NCBI RefSeq assembly: GCF_042677865.1
Contig: NZ_JBHUDD010000052.1
Span: 1 to 64,000 of the forward strand
Reading direction: 5' to 3'
DNA from: Lutimaribacter salitolerans
GTDB taxonomy: Bacteria > Pseudomonadota > Alphaproteobacteria > Rhodobacterales > Rhodobacteraceae
DNA: 64,000 nt
Shown: positions 52,973 through 62,790 of the stretch, one piece after another
Numbering within the stretch: the first letter of the stretch is position 1
Layout: every line of letters begins with the position of its first letter
Translations under genes and position numbers: made by a program
Notes under the pieces: model-generated
The model's database searches: none
The model's input: only the letters and a program-made list of their open reading frames with translations
What the model was told of the DNA's origin: nothing

Positions 52973-54160
52973 ATGTTTGCTGTTTTGACCTCTGCCCGCA
53001 AGGTGCTGTGGCGCGTTGTGGCGCTGTTCTCGATCCTCGTTCTGGCCTCGTGCGAGGCCATTCCCGTCGCCGGCGGTGGTGGTGGCAAGGGCCAGCGCGT
53101 TGACCCGGGCGCGCCGGTGCCGGTGGCCCTTCTGGTGCCGCGCGGCGGTGGCAACTCGGGCGATGACGCGCTGGCACGATCGCTGGAAAACGCCGCGCGA
53201 CTGGCCATTGCCGACCTTCAGGGCGTCGATGTCGACCTGCGTGTCTACGGCACCGCAGGCAACGCCGCGCAGGCCCAGCAGTCGGCCATGCAGGCGATCA
53301 GCGACGGGGCAAAGATCATCCTCGGGCCGGTCTATGCCGAATCCGCCAATGCCGTGGCGGTCGCCGCCGCGCCCCGATCGGTGAACGTGCTGTCCTTCTC
53401 GAACAACACCACCATCGCGGACGGCAACCTGTGGGTGCTTGGCCCGACGTTCCAGAACACCGCCAACCGGCTGGTGTCCTACGCCCGGGGTCAGGGCAAG
53501 TCGCGCTTCATGGTGGTTCATGCCGATGACGTGTCCGGCCAGCTTGGCAATCAGGCGATCCAGCAGGCCGTATCGCGCTCGGGCGGCAGCATCGTCGGCA
53601 CCGTGTCGCATGAATTCTCGCAAGAGGGCGTGGTCTCGGCCGTGCCGCGGATCGTGTCGACCGCACGCGACGGCGATGCCGACGCGATCTTCATGACCGC
53701 CAACTCCGCCGGTGCCCTGCCGCTGCTGACGCAGATGCTGCCCGAGGCCGGGCTTGGGCCAGACGTGACGCAATACATCGGCCTGACGCGCTGGGACGTC
53801 CCGGCCCAGACGCTGGACCTGCCGGGGGTGCAGAACGGCTGGTTCGCAACGCCCGATCCGTCGAAAACCGCCGCTTTCCGCAGCCGCTATCAGGCGGCCA
53901 ACGGCGAAGCCCCGCACCCGATCGCTGGTCTGGCCTATGACGGGATCGCGGCCATCGGGGCCCTGGCCAGCCGCGGGCGGCAGGACGCCCTCAGCGCCTC
54001 GTCGCTGACCCAGGGCGCCGGATTTGAAGGCACCGGAGGCATCTTTCGCCTGCGCGCCGACGGCACGAACGAGCGCGGCCTTGCCGTGGCGACGATCCGC
54101 AACAGACAGGTGGTTGTGATTGACCCTGCCCCAAGAGCGTTCGGTGGCGCCGGGTCCTGA
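52973..54160 (+). CDS. LpoA-like penicillin-binding protein activator lipoprotein
   Basis: Start 52973 (MFAVLTSARKVLWR) is preferred; ATG 52916 is possible. A lipoprotein signal ends with LASC, so the mature protein (about 370 residues) is anchored to a membrane. The rest has a periplasmic-binding fold: VALLVPRGGGNSGDDALARS, ILGPVYAESANAVA, LSFSNNTTIADGN, FMTANSAGALPLLTQ. This matches LpoA C-terminal-like proteins that stimulate peptidoglycan synthases. It is divergent from rsmI, a conserved neighbour of lpoA, and overlaps glnD. Confidence 0.82.
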   Translation: MFAVLTSARKVLWRVVALFSILVLASCEAIPVAGGGGGKGQRVDPGAPVPVALLVPRGGGNSGDDALARSLENAARLAIADLQGVDVDLRVYGTAGNAAQAQQSAMQAISDGAKIILGPVYAESANAVAVAAAPRSVNVLSFSNNTTIADGNLWVLGPTFQNTANRLVSYARGQGKSRFMVVHADDVSGQLGNQAIQQAVSRSGGSIVGTVSHEFSQEGVVSAVPRIVSTARDGDADAIFMTANSAGALPLLTQMLPEAGLGPDVTQYIGLTRWDVPAQTLDLPGVQNGWFATPDPSKTAAFRSRYQAANGEAPHPIAGLAYDGIAAIGALASRGRQDALSASSLTQGAGFEGTGGIFRLRADGTNERGLAVATIRNRQVVVIDPAPRAFGGAGS

Positions 54161-56945
54161 CCCGGCACTGCCCTTCCCCCCCGACATCCTGCCCGTCCCC
54201 GACGGCGACCTGATCTGCGCAGCCGAGGCGATATTCGACGCGCCTCGGGTGTTCGAGGATCTGGCCCGCGCGCTGGACGGCGTGCCGCTGACCGAGGCGC
54301 GCAGCGCCGTCGTTCCCGTGCTGATGGCCGCGCAAAAGCACGGGCGCGAGTCGATCGCCAGCGGCTTTGCCCTGCGCCCCTTCGATGCCCGCCCCACCGT
54401 GCGCGCCTATGCCTGGCTGACCGACTGCATCGTCACCTGCGCGCTGCACCTGTCGATGGATGTGCTGCACCCGAACGCCACGCCCACGCAGGGCGAGCGT
54501 CTGGCGCTGTTTGCCGTGGGCGGTTACGGGCGCGGCGAAATGGCCCCGCAATCGGATGTCGATCTGCTGTTCCTGACCCCCAGCAAGATCACCGGCTGGG
54601 CCGAAAGCGTGATCGAAACCATGCTGTACATCCTGTGGGATCTGCGGCTCAAGGTCGGCCATTCCAGCCGCACGATCCGCGATTGCATCCGCCTCGGCGC
54701 CGAGGATTACACCATCCGCACCGCCCTGCTGGAACACCGCTGGCTTGGTGGCGACGCCGATCTGGCCCAAGAGCTCGACCGTCGCCTGTGGGACGAGCTG
54801 TTCTCGCGCGGCGCCCCCGATTTCATCGAGGCGAAACTCGCCGAACGCGACAGCCGCCACATCAAGCAGGGCGAACGCTATGTCGTCGAACCCAACGTCA
54901 AGGAGGGCAAGGGCGGGCTGCGCGACCTGCAGACGCTCTACTGGATCGCCAAATACGTCCACCGGGTGCAGAACGTGCAGGAACTGGTCGGCCTGCGCGT
55001 GTTCCGGGCCGAGGAATTCCAGACCTTCACCAAGGCCGAGAACTTTCTCTGGGCCGTACGCTGCCACCTGCATCTGATCACCCGCCGCCCGGCGGATCAG
55101 CTGACCTTCGACATGCAGGTCGAGGTCGCCGCCCGCATGGGCTACACCGACAAGGGCGGCCGCCGCGCGGTCGAGCATTTCATGCAGGACTACTTCCGCC
55201 ACGCCACCGGCGTCGGCGATCTGACCCGCATCTTCCTGACCCAGCTCGAAGCGGCCCATGCCAAAAGCGCCCCGCTGCTGGAACGCATCTTTCGCCGCCG
55301 CCCCAAGGTCAAACCCGGCTACAAGGAAGAGCACGGCCGCCTTGCCATCGTCGATGACGCCGAGTTCCTGTCCGACAAGATGAACCTGCTGCGCCTGTTC
55401 GAGGAAGGCCTGCGCACCGGCATGCTGATCCATCCCGACGCCATGCGCCTTGTCACCGCCAACCTGCACCTGATCGACGAGGACATGCGCACAGACCGCG
55501 AGGCACGGCGCATCTTCCTCGATCTGCTGCTGAAACACGGCAACCCCGAACGCGCCCTGCGCCGCATGAACGAACTGGGCGTGCTGGCCGCCTTCATCCC
55601 CGAATTCGCGCCGGTCGTGGCGATGATGCAGTTCAACATGTACCACAGCTATACCGTGGACGAGCACACGATCCAGTGCATCCGCGTGCTCAGCCAGATC
55701 GAGCACGGCGACCTGACCGAGGAACTGCCGGTCGCCAGCCGCATCCTCAAGGCCGGGGTGAACCGCCGCGTCCTCTATGTTGCGCTGATGCTGCATGACA
55801 TCGGCAAGGGCCGCGACGAGGATCACTCGATCCTGGGCGCCCAGATCGCCCGCAAGGTCGCCCCGCGCCTTGGCCTGAACCGGGTCGAATGCGACACCGT
55901 GGAATGGCTGGTGCGCTATCACCTGTTGATGTCCGACATGGCGCAGAAACGCGACCTGTCCGACCCGCGCACCCTGCGCGATTTCGCCAAGGCGGTGAAA
56001 ACCCGCAAGCGGCTCGACCTGCTGACCGTGCTGACGGTCTGCGACATCCGCGGCGTCGGCCCCAACACCTGGAACAACTGGAAGGCCATGCTGCTGCGCC
56101 AGCTGCACCGCGAAACCGCCCGCGCGCTGGAACACGGGCTCGAAGAGGTCAACCGCGAGAACCGCGGGGCCGAGGCCCGCCGCGCCCTGCGCGACGCCCT
56201 GACCGGCTGGGACGCTGCCGCGCTGAAGCGCGAAACCGGGCGGCACTACGCGCCCTACTGGCAGGGGCTGGACACCGCCACCCAGGCCGTGTTCGCCGGG
56301 CTGCTGCGCGACCTGTCCGACACCGAGATCGCCATCGACCTGGCCGTGGATCACGACCGCGACGCCACCCGCGCCTGTTTCGCGCTGGCCGATCACCCGG
56401 GCATCTTCTCGCGGCTCGCCGGCGCGCTGGCGCTGGTGGGGGCCAACGTGGTCGACGCGCGCACCTATACCTCCAAGGATGGCTATGCCACCGCCGTGTT
56501 CTGGATTCAGGACGGCGACGGCAGCCCCTACGAGGACGAGCGCCTGCCCCGCCTGCGCGACACCATCCGCAAGACCCTGACCGGCGAGATCAGACCGACC
56601 GAGGCGATCCGCAGCCGCGACAAGATCAAGAAACGCGAACGCGCCTTCCGCGTGCCCACCTCGATCACCTTCGACAACGAGGGGTCCGAGATCTATACCA
56701 TCATCGAGGTCGACACCCGCGACCGTCCCGGCCTGCTGTTCGACCTGACGCGCACGCTGGCCAATGCCAATGTCTACATCGCCAGCGCCGTGATCGCGAC
56801 CTATGGCGAACAGGTGGTCGACACCTTCTACGTCAAGGACATGTTCGGGCTGAAGTTCCACTCGGGCACCAAGCAGAAGGCGCTGGAGAAGAAACTGCGC
56901 GAGGCAATCAGCGCCGGCGCGGAACGGGCGGTATCGGGGCAGTAG
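54120..56945 (+). CDS. glnD: PII uridylyltransferase/uridylyl-removing enzyme
   Basis: GlnD uridylylates PII proteins under nitrogen limitation and removes UMP when glutamine is high. The 941 residues contain the nucleotidyltransferase motif GGYGRGEMAPQSDVDLLFL, a GlnD helper region, the HD phosphohydrolase motif (ALMLHDIGKGRDEDHS) and two C-terminal ACT domains (about 735-940) that sense glutamine. The start is uncertain: TTG 54120, 41 bases inside the lpoA-like gene, or GTG 54144. Confidence 0.95.
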   Translation: MTLPQERSVAPGPDPALPFPPDILPVPDGDLICAAEAIFDAPRVFEDLARALDGVPLTEARSAVVPVLMAAQKHGRESIASGFALRPFDARPTVRAYAWLTDCIVTCALHLSMDVLHPNATPTQGERLALFAVGGYGRGEMAPQSDVDLLFLTPSKITGWAESVIETMLYILWDLRLKVGHSSRTIRDCIRLGAEDYTIRTALLEHRWLGGDADLAQELDRRLWDELFSRGAPDFIEAKLAERDSRHIKQGERYVVEPNVKEGKGGLRDLQTLYWIAKYVHRVQNVQELVGLRVFRAEEFQTFTKAENFLWAVRCHLHLITRRPADQLTFDMQVEVAARMGYTDKGGRRAVEHFMQDYFRHATGVGDLTRIFLTQLEAAHAKSAPLLERIFRRRPKVKPGYKEEHGRLAIVDDAEFLSDKMNLLRLFEEGLRTGMLIHPDAMRLVTANLHLIDEDMRTDREARRIFLDLLLKHGNPERALRRMNELGVLAAFIPEFAPVVAMMQFNMYHSYTVDEHTIQCIRVLSQIEHGDLTEELPVASRILKAGVNRRVLYVALMLHDIGKGRDEDHSILGAQIARKVAPRLGLNRVECDTVEWLVRYHLLMSDMAQKRDLSDPRTLRDFAKAVKTRKRLDLLTVLTVCDIRGVGPNTWNNWKAMLLRQLHRETARALEHGLEEVNRENRGAEARRALRDALTGWDAAALKRETGRHYAPYWQGLDTATQAVFAGLLRDLSDTEIAIDLAVDHDRDATRACFALADHPGIFSRLAGALALVGANVVDARTYTSKDGYATAVFWIQDGDGSPYEDERLPRLRDTIRKTLTGEIRPTEAIRSRDKIKKRERAFRVPTSITFDNEGSEIYTIIEVDTRDRPGLLFDLTRTLANANVYIASAVIATYGEQVVDTFYVKDMFGLKFHSGTKQKALEKKLREAISAGAERAVSGQ

Positions 56946-57330
56946 TTGCGGGCTGCGCTGCCCTGCCCGACATCAAGAGCCGTCCGCATCAGGCAGGTCA
57001 TCCCCGCGAATCCGCCCTGCGCACCCCACGGGACGCGCACCAAGCCGCGCGAGCGCCGACACGCAGGGTGGCGATCCGACGTTGGTGTGAGCCAGTTTAT
57101 CCACGCCGAACCTTCCAACCTGCGTTGGTGCCAAACCATCAGCCAATCTCCACCCCGGGGGGCGGGTCGGCGATCGCGCGGCGGCCTGCGGCCTTGAGTC
57201 CGCGCGCGGGGTCCGGGGCGGAGGTTTGTTTTTGGGTGACTGAAGTGAGACTCTGCTCGATGGCATGTTGGACGGCTTGCGGGACGGAGCGGACATTCCA
57301 GCTTACGAGCTGTCTGTTCTCAAAGAGGAA
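56946..57330. other. 385-base intergenic region after glnD
   Basis: No gene is visible. The right third (from about 57220) is clearly less GC-rich than the left, so the change of composition starts here. I find no tRNA, terminator or direct repeat that would mark an insertion boundary. Confidence 0.5.
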
Positions 57331-57765
57331 TCATAGCTTGTAGCTCATCCTCAAAGCAGAGTTTTCAAACCCGACTGAACGGTAGAACGCGTGAGCTTCT
57401 TTGCGTTCCAGGCCGGTGGTCAACTCGATCGTCTCGCATCCGCTTTCTTGCGCGAGTAGCAGCGCTTCATCGACGAGGGCGCGACCGATGCCCTGCCGTC
57501 GTCTCAGCTGATCGACAACCAGAGTCGTAATACGGGCCAAGGGCTTAGGATAAAACAACAATGGCGCAATGTGGAGAGCAACCATACCGACTGGCGCGCC
57601 GCGGTCAACAGCAAGAATTGCAAGGTCTTGTTCGTGATCTTCAACCAATCCCCAGCGCCGGGAAATTTCTTCGGCGGAATGACTAAACCCCATTCCGATC
57701 ATCAACTGTGCAATGGATTTAACATCCGAATACTCGGCGCGACGGAAGGTAATATTAGATCGCAT
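57331..57765 (-). CDS. GNAT-family N-acetyltransferase
   Basis: The 144 residues open ITFRRAEYSDVKSIAQLM and have ITTLVVDQLRRRQGIGRALV (acetyl-CoA motif A, RxxGxG/A) and THAFYRSVGFENSA-like AHAFYRSVGFEN (motif B). The substrate is unknown. Codons and base composition are less GC-rich than in glnD and murJ on either side, suggesting recent acquisition. Confidence 0.88.
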   Translation of the reverse strand: MRSNITFRRAEYSDVKSIAQLMIGMGFSHSAEEISRRWGLVEDHEQDLAILAVDRGAPVGMVALHIAPLLFYPKPLARITTLVVDQLRRRQGIGRALVDEALLLAQESGCETIELTTGLERKEAHAFYRSVGFENSALRMSYKL

Positions 57766-57941
57766 TTCGTTTCACTACATCGCCACTGTTAAGCAAGTTT
57801 AACTTTCGGAGATCCCGGTCAATATGGGCTCTTTTCGACCCCTCCCCCATCTGCAAAGACATTACCGACAGCATCGCGCCACAATTCCGCAGTCCTCCGC
57901 ACCACATACCATTCGGCACACCGCAACGCACCACGCCGACC

Positions 57942-58283
57942 CTACTCCCCCACCTTCTTGACGAATTGCGACTTCAGCCCGATCTGGCCCACGCCCGGCA
58001 CCTTGCAGTCGATGTCGTGATCGCCGCTGACCAGACGGATGCCGCGCACCTTGGTGCCGACCTTGATGGTGGTGGACGAGCCTTTCAGCTTCAGGTCCTT
58101 GATCACCGTCACCGTATCGCCATCGCTCAGGATGTTGCCGACGCTGTCGCGCACCGCATAGGCCTCGTCCGGGGCTGCATCGGCGGACCACTCATGCCCG
58201 CATTCCGGGCAGGTCAGCAGCGCGTCCATCCGGTAGGTGAAGGCCGAGGCGCAGGTCGGGCAAGGGGGCAATGTATCGTCCAT
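57942..58283 (-). CDS. PhnA/YjdM-type zinc-ribbon protein
   Basis: Start 58283 (MDDTLPPCPTCASAF) gives 113 residues. An N-terminal zinc ribbon CPTC...LLTCPECGHEW is followed by an SH3-like beta domain with VRDSVGNILSDGDTVTVIKDLKLKGS and KVGTKVRGIRLVSGDHDIDC. This is the PhnA (alkylphosphonate utilisation, YjdM) family. The E. coli protein is not a phosphonate enzyme, so function is unclear. No phn genes are near. Confidence 0.88.
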   Translation of the reverse strand: MDDTLPPCPTCASAFTYRMDALLTCPECGHEWSADAAPDEAYAVRDSVGNILSDGDTVTVIKDLKLKGSSTTIKVGTKVRGIRLVSGDHDIDCKVPGVGQIGLKSQFVKKVGE

Positions 58284-58515
58284 ACTCCGCCCTTTACGCC
58301 GCGAAATGCGGGTTGACCAGCACCACAAAGGTCAACAGGGCCACAGGCAACGGCCTGCGCACGGGATGTGCATGGTTCGTGCATGGCCGGCGCATCGCTA
58401 TTTTCGCGTGTCGACAAAGCGTTACCCCTGATTTCCGGCGGGGCGCAGCCGCCCCCTTTCCCCGCCCCCCGCGATCCGCTAAACCCGGTCATACCCATAC
58501 AGGCAAGGCCCGCCC

Positions 58516-60060
58516 ATGAAACCCATCCGCCTGATGCGCGGCTTTCTGACCGTCGGATTCTGGACCCTCGCCAGCCGCATCCTGGGGTTCGTGCGCGAAA
58601 TCCTGATCCTCGCCCTCATCGGCCCCGGTCCCGTAATGGACGCCTTCGTCGCCGCCTTCCGCCTGCCCAACATGTTCCGCCGCTTCTTTGCCGAAGGCGC
58701 GTTCAACGCAGCGTTTGTGCCGATGTTTTCAAAGAAGTACGAGGGCGAGGAGGATGCCCAGAGGTTTGCCCGCGACGCCTTCAACGGGCTGGCGCTGGTG
58801 GTTCTGGCGCTGACCGCGCTGGCGATGGTGTTCATGCCCGCGCTGGTCTGGGCCACCGCCGAGGGCTTTGTGGGCGACGCGCGGTTCGACCTGACGGTCA
58901 GCTATGGCCGCGTGGTGTTTCCCTATATCCTGTGCATGTCGCTGGCCGCGCTCTTTTCCGGCATCTTGAACGCCACCGGGCGTTTTGCCGCCGCCGCCGC
59001 CGCGCCTGTGCTGCTCAACATCTTCGTCATCATCGCAATGGTCATCGGCCACCAACTCGGCGGTCCGGTGATCTGGTGGCTGATATGGGCTATCCCGTTG
59101 GCAGGACTGGCACAATTGGCGCTGGTCTGGCGCGCGGCGCATGGTGCCGACATCTCCGTCATCCCCGGTCGCCCCCGCTGGACCCCCGACATGCGCCGCA
59201 TGATCGTGGTGGCCGTGCCGGCCGCGCTGGCGTCGGGCGTGTTGCAGGTCAACCTGCTGGTGGGGCAACTGGTGGCGTCCAACACGCCCAACGCGCTTAG
59301 CTGGCTTTATGCCGCCGACCGGCTGTATCAACTGCCGCTCGGGGTGGTGGGCATCGCCGTGGGCGTGGTGCTGCTGCCCAGCCTGTCGCGGCATCTGAAA
59401 TCGGGCGATGCGGCCGAGTCGCAAAACGCGCTCAGCCGCGCGGGCGAGGTCAGCCTTGCCCTGACCCTGCCCGCCGCCGTAGCCCTGATCGTGGTGCCTT
59501 TGCCCGTGGTTTCAGTGCTTTACGAACGGGGCCAGACCACCAGTGATGACAGCGCCGCGATCGCCATCGCTGTGGCGATCTATGGTCTGGGGCTGCCTGC
59601 CTTCGTGCTGCAAAAGGTTCTGCAACCACTGTTTTTCGCGCGCGAGGATACCCGAAGCCCGTTCCGCTATGCCGTGGTCGCGATGGTGGTCAACGCCGTG
59701 GTTGCCATCGGCCTGTCGGTCTGGATCGGCTGGATCGCGGCGGCCATCGCGGCCACCGTGGCAGGCTGGGCGCAGGTGGCGCTGCTGTATCGGGGCACGC
59801 GGGCGATGGGCGAGATCGCGCGTTTTGACGTGCGGTTCCGCCGGCGGATGTGGCGCATCATTCTGGCCAGCGTGCTGATGGGCGTTGTGCTGTGGGGGAT
59901 GACCCTGCTGCTGGGGCCGTTCCTTGGCACACCGGGCTGGCGCTATCTGGCGCTGGCCGCGATGATCGCGGCGGGCATCGCAAGCTATCTTGCGATTGCC
60001 CAGATCATCGGCGCGCTGCACCTGTCCGATTTCCGCCGCGCCCTGCGACGCGGCGGCTGA
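58516..60060 (+). CDS. murJ: lipid II flippase
   Basis: MurJ moves lipid II across the inner membrane for wall synthesis. The 514 residues have about 14 transmembrane segments. Family motifs are TLASRILGFVREILIL, VAAFRLPNMFRRFFAEGAFN, NLLVGQLVAS, YAADRLYQLPLGVVGIAVG and LPAFVLQKVLQPLFFAREDTRSP-type sequence. It is close to glnD, a common alphaproteobacterial arrangement, but here two genes lie between them. Confidence 0.95.
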   Translation: MKPIRLMRGFLTVGFWTLASRILGFVREILILALIGPGPVMDAFVAAFRLPNMFRRFFAEGAFNAAFVPMFSKKYEGEEDAQRFARDAFNGLALVVLALTALAMVFMPALVWATAEGFVGDARFDLTVSYGRVVFPYILCMSLAALFSGILNATGRFAAAAAAPVLLNIFVIIAMVIGHQLGGPVIWWLIWAIPLAGLAQLALVWRAAHGADISVIPGRPRWTPDMRRMIVVAVPAALASGVLQVNLLVGQLVASNTPNALSWLYAADRLYQLPLGVVGIAVGVVLLPSLSRHLKSGDAAESQNALSRAGEVSLALTLPAAVALIVVPLPVVSVLYERGQTTSDDSAAIAIAVAIYGLGLPAFVLQKVLQPLFFAREDTRSPFRYAVVAMVVNAVVAIGLSVWIGWIAAAIAATVAGWAQVALLYRGTRAMGEIARFDVRFRRRMWRIILASVLMGVVLWGMTLLLGPFLGTPGWRYLALAAMIAAGIASYLAIAQIIGALHLSDFRRALRRGG

Positions 60061-60064
60061 CGGT

Positions 60065-61051
60065 TCAGATCAGCCCCTCGGCCCGGAACAGCGCCAGCAC
60101 ATCCGCCTCGGGGCGGGCGCCGTAATGTCCGATCACCTCGGCGGCGGCGATGCAGCCCATGCGCCCGGCAACCTCAAGGGCTTGCCCGGTGGCCAGACCA
60201 TACAGGAACCCGGCGGCAAACTGATCGCCCGCGCCCGTGGCGTCCACGGGCGTGACCGGAGTGACCGGCACGGTCACCGTTTCCTCGCCGCGCACCAGCA
60301 CCACGTCATGGCCCGACCGGGTGCAGACGATCAGCCCGCTGTCGGCGGCGGCCTGTTCCAGCGCCGTGCCCAGATCGTCGGTTTCATACAGCGATTTCCA
60401 CTCGTGCTCGTTGCCGATCACGTAATCCAGCGATTTGACCAGCCGCCGGAAATCGGCGCGGTGGCGGTCCACGCAGAACGGATCGGACAGGGCGATGCCC
60501 GCCTGCCCGCCACCGGCGCGGCACAGTTCTGCGGCACGTTCGAACGCCTGTTTGCCCTTGGGCTTGTCATACAGATATCCTTCGAGAAACAGGATCTGCG
60601 CGCCGCCCGCCACGGTGTCGGGCACATCGTCGGGGCCAAGCTCGGACGAGATGCCAAGATAGGTGTTCATCGACCGCTCGCCATCCGCCGAGACAAAGAT
60701 CATGCTGCGCGAGGTCGGCAGTTCGCCCCCCGCCACCGGATCGTTTACGAAATCGGTGCCATCCTCGGCCATGCCGGCGGCATAGAACCGGCCCAGATCG
60801 TCATCATGCACCCGCCCGATAAAGGCCGTGCTGAGGCCAAGCGCCCCCACCCCGGCCACCGAGTTGGCAACCGATCCGCCGGGGGCCTGCACGCGGTTGT
60901 GCATCTGGTCATACAGGAACTCGCCGCGCTCTTGCTCGACCAGTTGCATCACGCCCTTGTCGATGCCCATGCGGGTCAGGAACTGGTCGTCACATTGCGA
61001 AATCACGTCCACCACGGCATTGCCGATCCCGACGAGCTGGTATCTGGTCAT
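60065..61051 (-). CDS. PfkB-family adenosine kinase-like enzyme
   Basis: Start 61051 (MTRYQLVGIGNAVVDVIS) gives 328 residues. Substrate and ATP motifs are QAPGGSVANSVAGVGALG near residue 60 and the catalytic VDATGAGDQFAAGFLYGLA near 275. Similarity to adenosine kinases fits, but ribokinase-family sugar or nucleoside specificity cannot be read from sequence. Its start overlaps the nth stop by 4 bases. Confidence 0.85.
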   Translation of the reverse strand: MTRYQLVGIGNAVVDVISQCDDQFLTRMGIDKGVMQLVEQERGEFLYDQMHNRVQAPGGSVANSVAGVGALGLSTAFIGRVHDDDLGRFYAAGMAEDGTDFVNDPVAGGELPTSRSMIFVSADGERSMNTYLGISSELGPDDVPDTVAGGAQILFLEGYLYDKPKGKQAFERAAELCRAGGGQAGIALSDPFCVDRHRADFRRLVKSLDYVIGNEHEWKSLYETDDLGTALEQAAADSGLIVCTRSGHDVVLVRGEETVTVPVTPVTPVDATGAGDQFAAGFLYGLATGQALEVAGRMGCIAAAEVIGHYGARPEADVLALFRAEGLI

Positions 61052-61692
61052 TGTGTCTTTTCCTCGAATTGGCACAGGTCACGGATCAGGCAGGCACCGC
61101 ATTTCGGCTTGCGCGCGACGCAGATATAGCGCCCGTGCAGGATCAGCCAGTGGTGTGCATGATGTTGATAATCGACCGGAATATTGTCTTCGATCGCGCG
61201 TTCCACCGCGACCACGTCGCGCCCGGGGCAGATGCCGGTGCGGTTGCCCACGCGAAAGATATGCGTGTCCACCGCCTGCGCCGGGTAATGCCACCACATG
61301 TTCAGCACCACGTTCGCGGTCTTGCGCCCGACCCCCGGCAGCGCCTGCAAGGCGGCGCGGCTGTTGGGCACCTCGCCGCCATAGTCGTCGACCAGGATAC
61401 GCGCCATCTTGATCACGTTCCTGGCCTTGTTGCGATACAGGCCGATGGTCTTGATATGCTGGGTCACGCCCTCTTCGCCCAGTTCCAGCATCTTTTCGGG
61501 CGTGTCGGCCACGGCAAACAACCCGCGCGTTGCCTTGTTCACGCCCGCATCCGTCGCCTGCGCGCTCAGCGCGACGGCGACGACAAGGGTATAGGCGTTC
61601 ACATGCTCCAGCTCGCCCTTGGGTTCGGGCTCGGCCGCGTGAAAGCGGTCAAAGATCGCGCGGATCGTATGATAGTCGAGCTGCTTTGCCAT
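61048..61692 (-). CDS. nth: endonuclease III
   Basis: Nth removes oxidised pyrimidines from DNA and nicks the strand. Start 61692 (MAKQLDYHTIRAIF) gives 214 residues. The helix-hairpin-helix LPGVGRKTANVV holds the catalytic Lys, VDTHIFRVGNR the catalytic Asp, and C-x6-C-x2-C-x5-C (CVARKPKCGACLIRDLC) binds the 4Fe-4S cluster. Confidence 0.96.
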   Translation of the reverse strand: MAKQLDYHTIRAIFDRFHAAEPEPKGELEHVNAYTLVVAVALSAQATDAGVNKATRGLFAVADTPEKMLELGEEGVTQHIKTIGLYRNKARNVIKMARILVDDYGGEVPNSRAALQALPGVGRKTANVVLNMWWHYPAQAVDTHIFRVGNRTGICPGRDVVAVERAIEDNIPVDYQHHAHHWLILHGRYICVARKPKCGACLIRDLCQFEEKTQ

Positions 61693-61798
61693 CGCCGACG
61701 GGTATGCCCGATGGCCGTGGGGGCGTCCAGCAGGTTGCGCAGGTTTCGGGTCGCGGGTTGCACGTGTCAGGGGTAGTCTGCCCGCAAAGGAGACAGTG

Positions 61799-62638
61799 AT
61801 GACCATCCAGACGCCCGAAAGCCGCTATCACTACCACGTCATGCGCCGCGCGCTGGATCTGATCGACGCCGCCGAGGCGCCCCTGTCGCTGGAGGAATTG
61901 GCCAGTGCCATGGGGATGAGCGCGGCGCATTTCCAGCGCCTGTTCACGCAATGGGTCGGCGTCAGCCCCAAGCGGTATCAGCAATACCTGGCCCTTGGTC
62001 AGGCCCGCGCGTTGCTGGCCAGCCGCCACACGGTGCTTGAGGCGGCGGATGGAGCGGGCCTGTCGGGTTCGGGCCGGCTGCACGACCTGTTCCTGCGGTG
62101 GGAGGCGATGCGCCCCGGCGATTACGCCCGCGGCGGTGACGGGCTGCTGATCCGTTGGGGCTGGTTCGACACGCCCTTTGGCCGCACGCTGGCCATGGCC
62201 ACCGATCACGGTCTGTGCGGCATGGCCTTTGCCGAGGAAACCGGCGAGGCCGCCGCCATGGCCGACCTGCGCGCGCGCTGGCCCAAGGCCGAGTATGTCG
62301 AGGCGCCCGAGGCGATCCGCCAATGGGTCGACGCCGGTTTTGCCCAAAAGGGCGAGGCGCGGCTGCACATGATCGGCGCGCCGTTCCAGATCAAGGTCTG
62401 GGAGGCGCTGATGCAGGTGCCCACCGGCCATGTCACCACCTATTCCGACATCGCGCAGGCCATCGGCCACCCCAAGGCCGTGCGCGCCGTGGGCACGGCT
62501 GTCGGGCGCAATCCGGTCAGTTTCCTGATCCCCTGCCACCGCGCGCTGCGCAAGTCGGGCGGACTGGGGGGCTATCACTGGGGTCTGCCAGTCAAGCGCG
62601 CGATCCTGGCCTGGGAAAGCGCGCGCACCGGGGCCTGA
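61799..62638 (+). CDS. Ada-like protein: AraC domain plus O6-methylguanine methyltransferase
   Basis: AAAGGAG precedes ATG 61799; 279 residues. Residues 15-100 form an AraC-type helix-turn-helix (LSLEELASAMGMSAAHFQRLFTQW). From 110 to 279 is an alkyltransferase domain with TTYSDIAQAIGHPKAVRAVG and the acceptor cysteine in IPCHRALRKSGG, about residue 245. The N-terminal methyl-phosphotriester zinc domain of Ada is absent, so it may repair bases and bind DNA without the Ada switch. It is divergent from nth. Confidence 0.9.
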   Translation: MTIQTPESRYHYHVMRRALDLIDAAEAPLSLEELASAMGMSAAHFQRLFTQWVGVSPKRYQQYLALGQARALLASRHTVLEAADGAGLSGSGRLHDLFLRWEAMRPGDYARGGDGLLIRWGWFDTPFGRTLAMATDHGLCGMAFAEETGEAAAMADLRARWPKAEYVEAPEAIRQWVDAGFAQKGEARLHMIGAPFQIKVWEALMQVPTGHVTTYSDIAQAIGHPKAVRAVGTAVGRNPVSFLIPCHRALRKSGGLGGYHWGLPVKRAILAWESARTGA

Positions 62639-62790
62639 TCAGAGATGCAATCGGCAGCGTGACACAACGCCCGATGCGCGAAAACCCGCCGAGATCACTG
62701 CCGTGGCCTGTTGGGTCGCCCGCAAGGCGCGCATATACTGCGCCCGATCCGTTTCGCGGACCAGTAATGAACGTTCAAAGGCATAACACC

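Noticed and set aside
53991..56861. A 956-codon open frame antisense to glnD
   Set aside because: It mirrors the glnD coding frame, has His/Gly/Gln-rich low-information sequence and no domain, as is common opposite GC-rich genes.
57942..58283. Phosphonate degradation function
   Set aside because: PhnA/YjdM naming is historical and no phn genes are present; the sequence only supports a zinc-ribbon protein.
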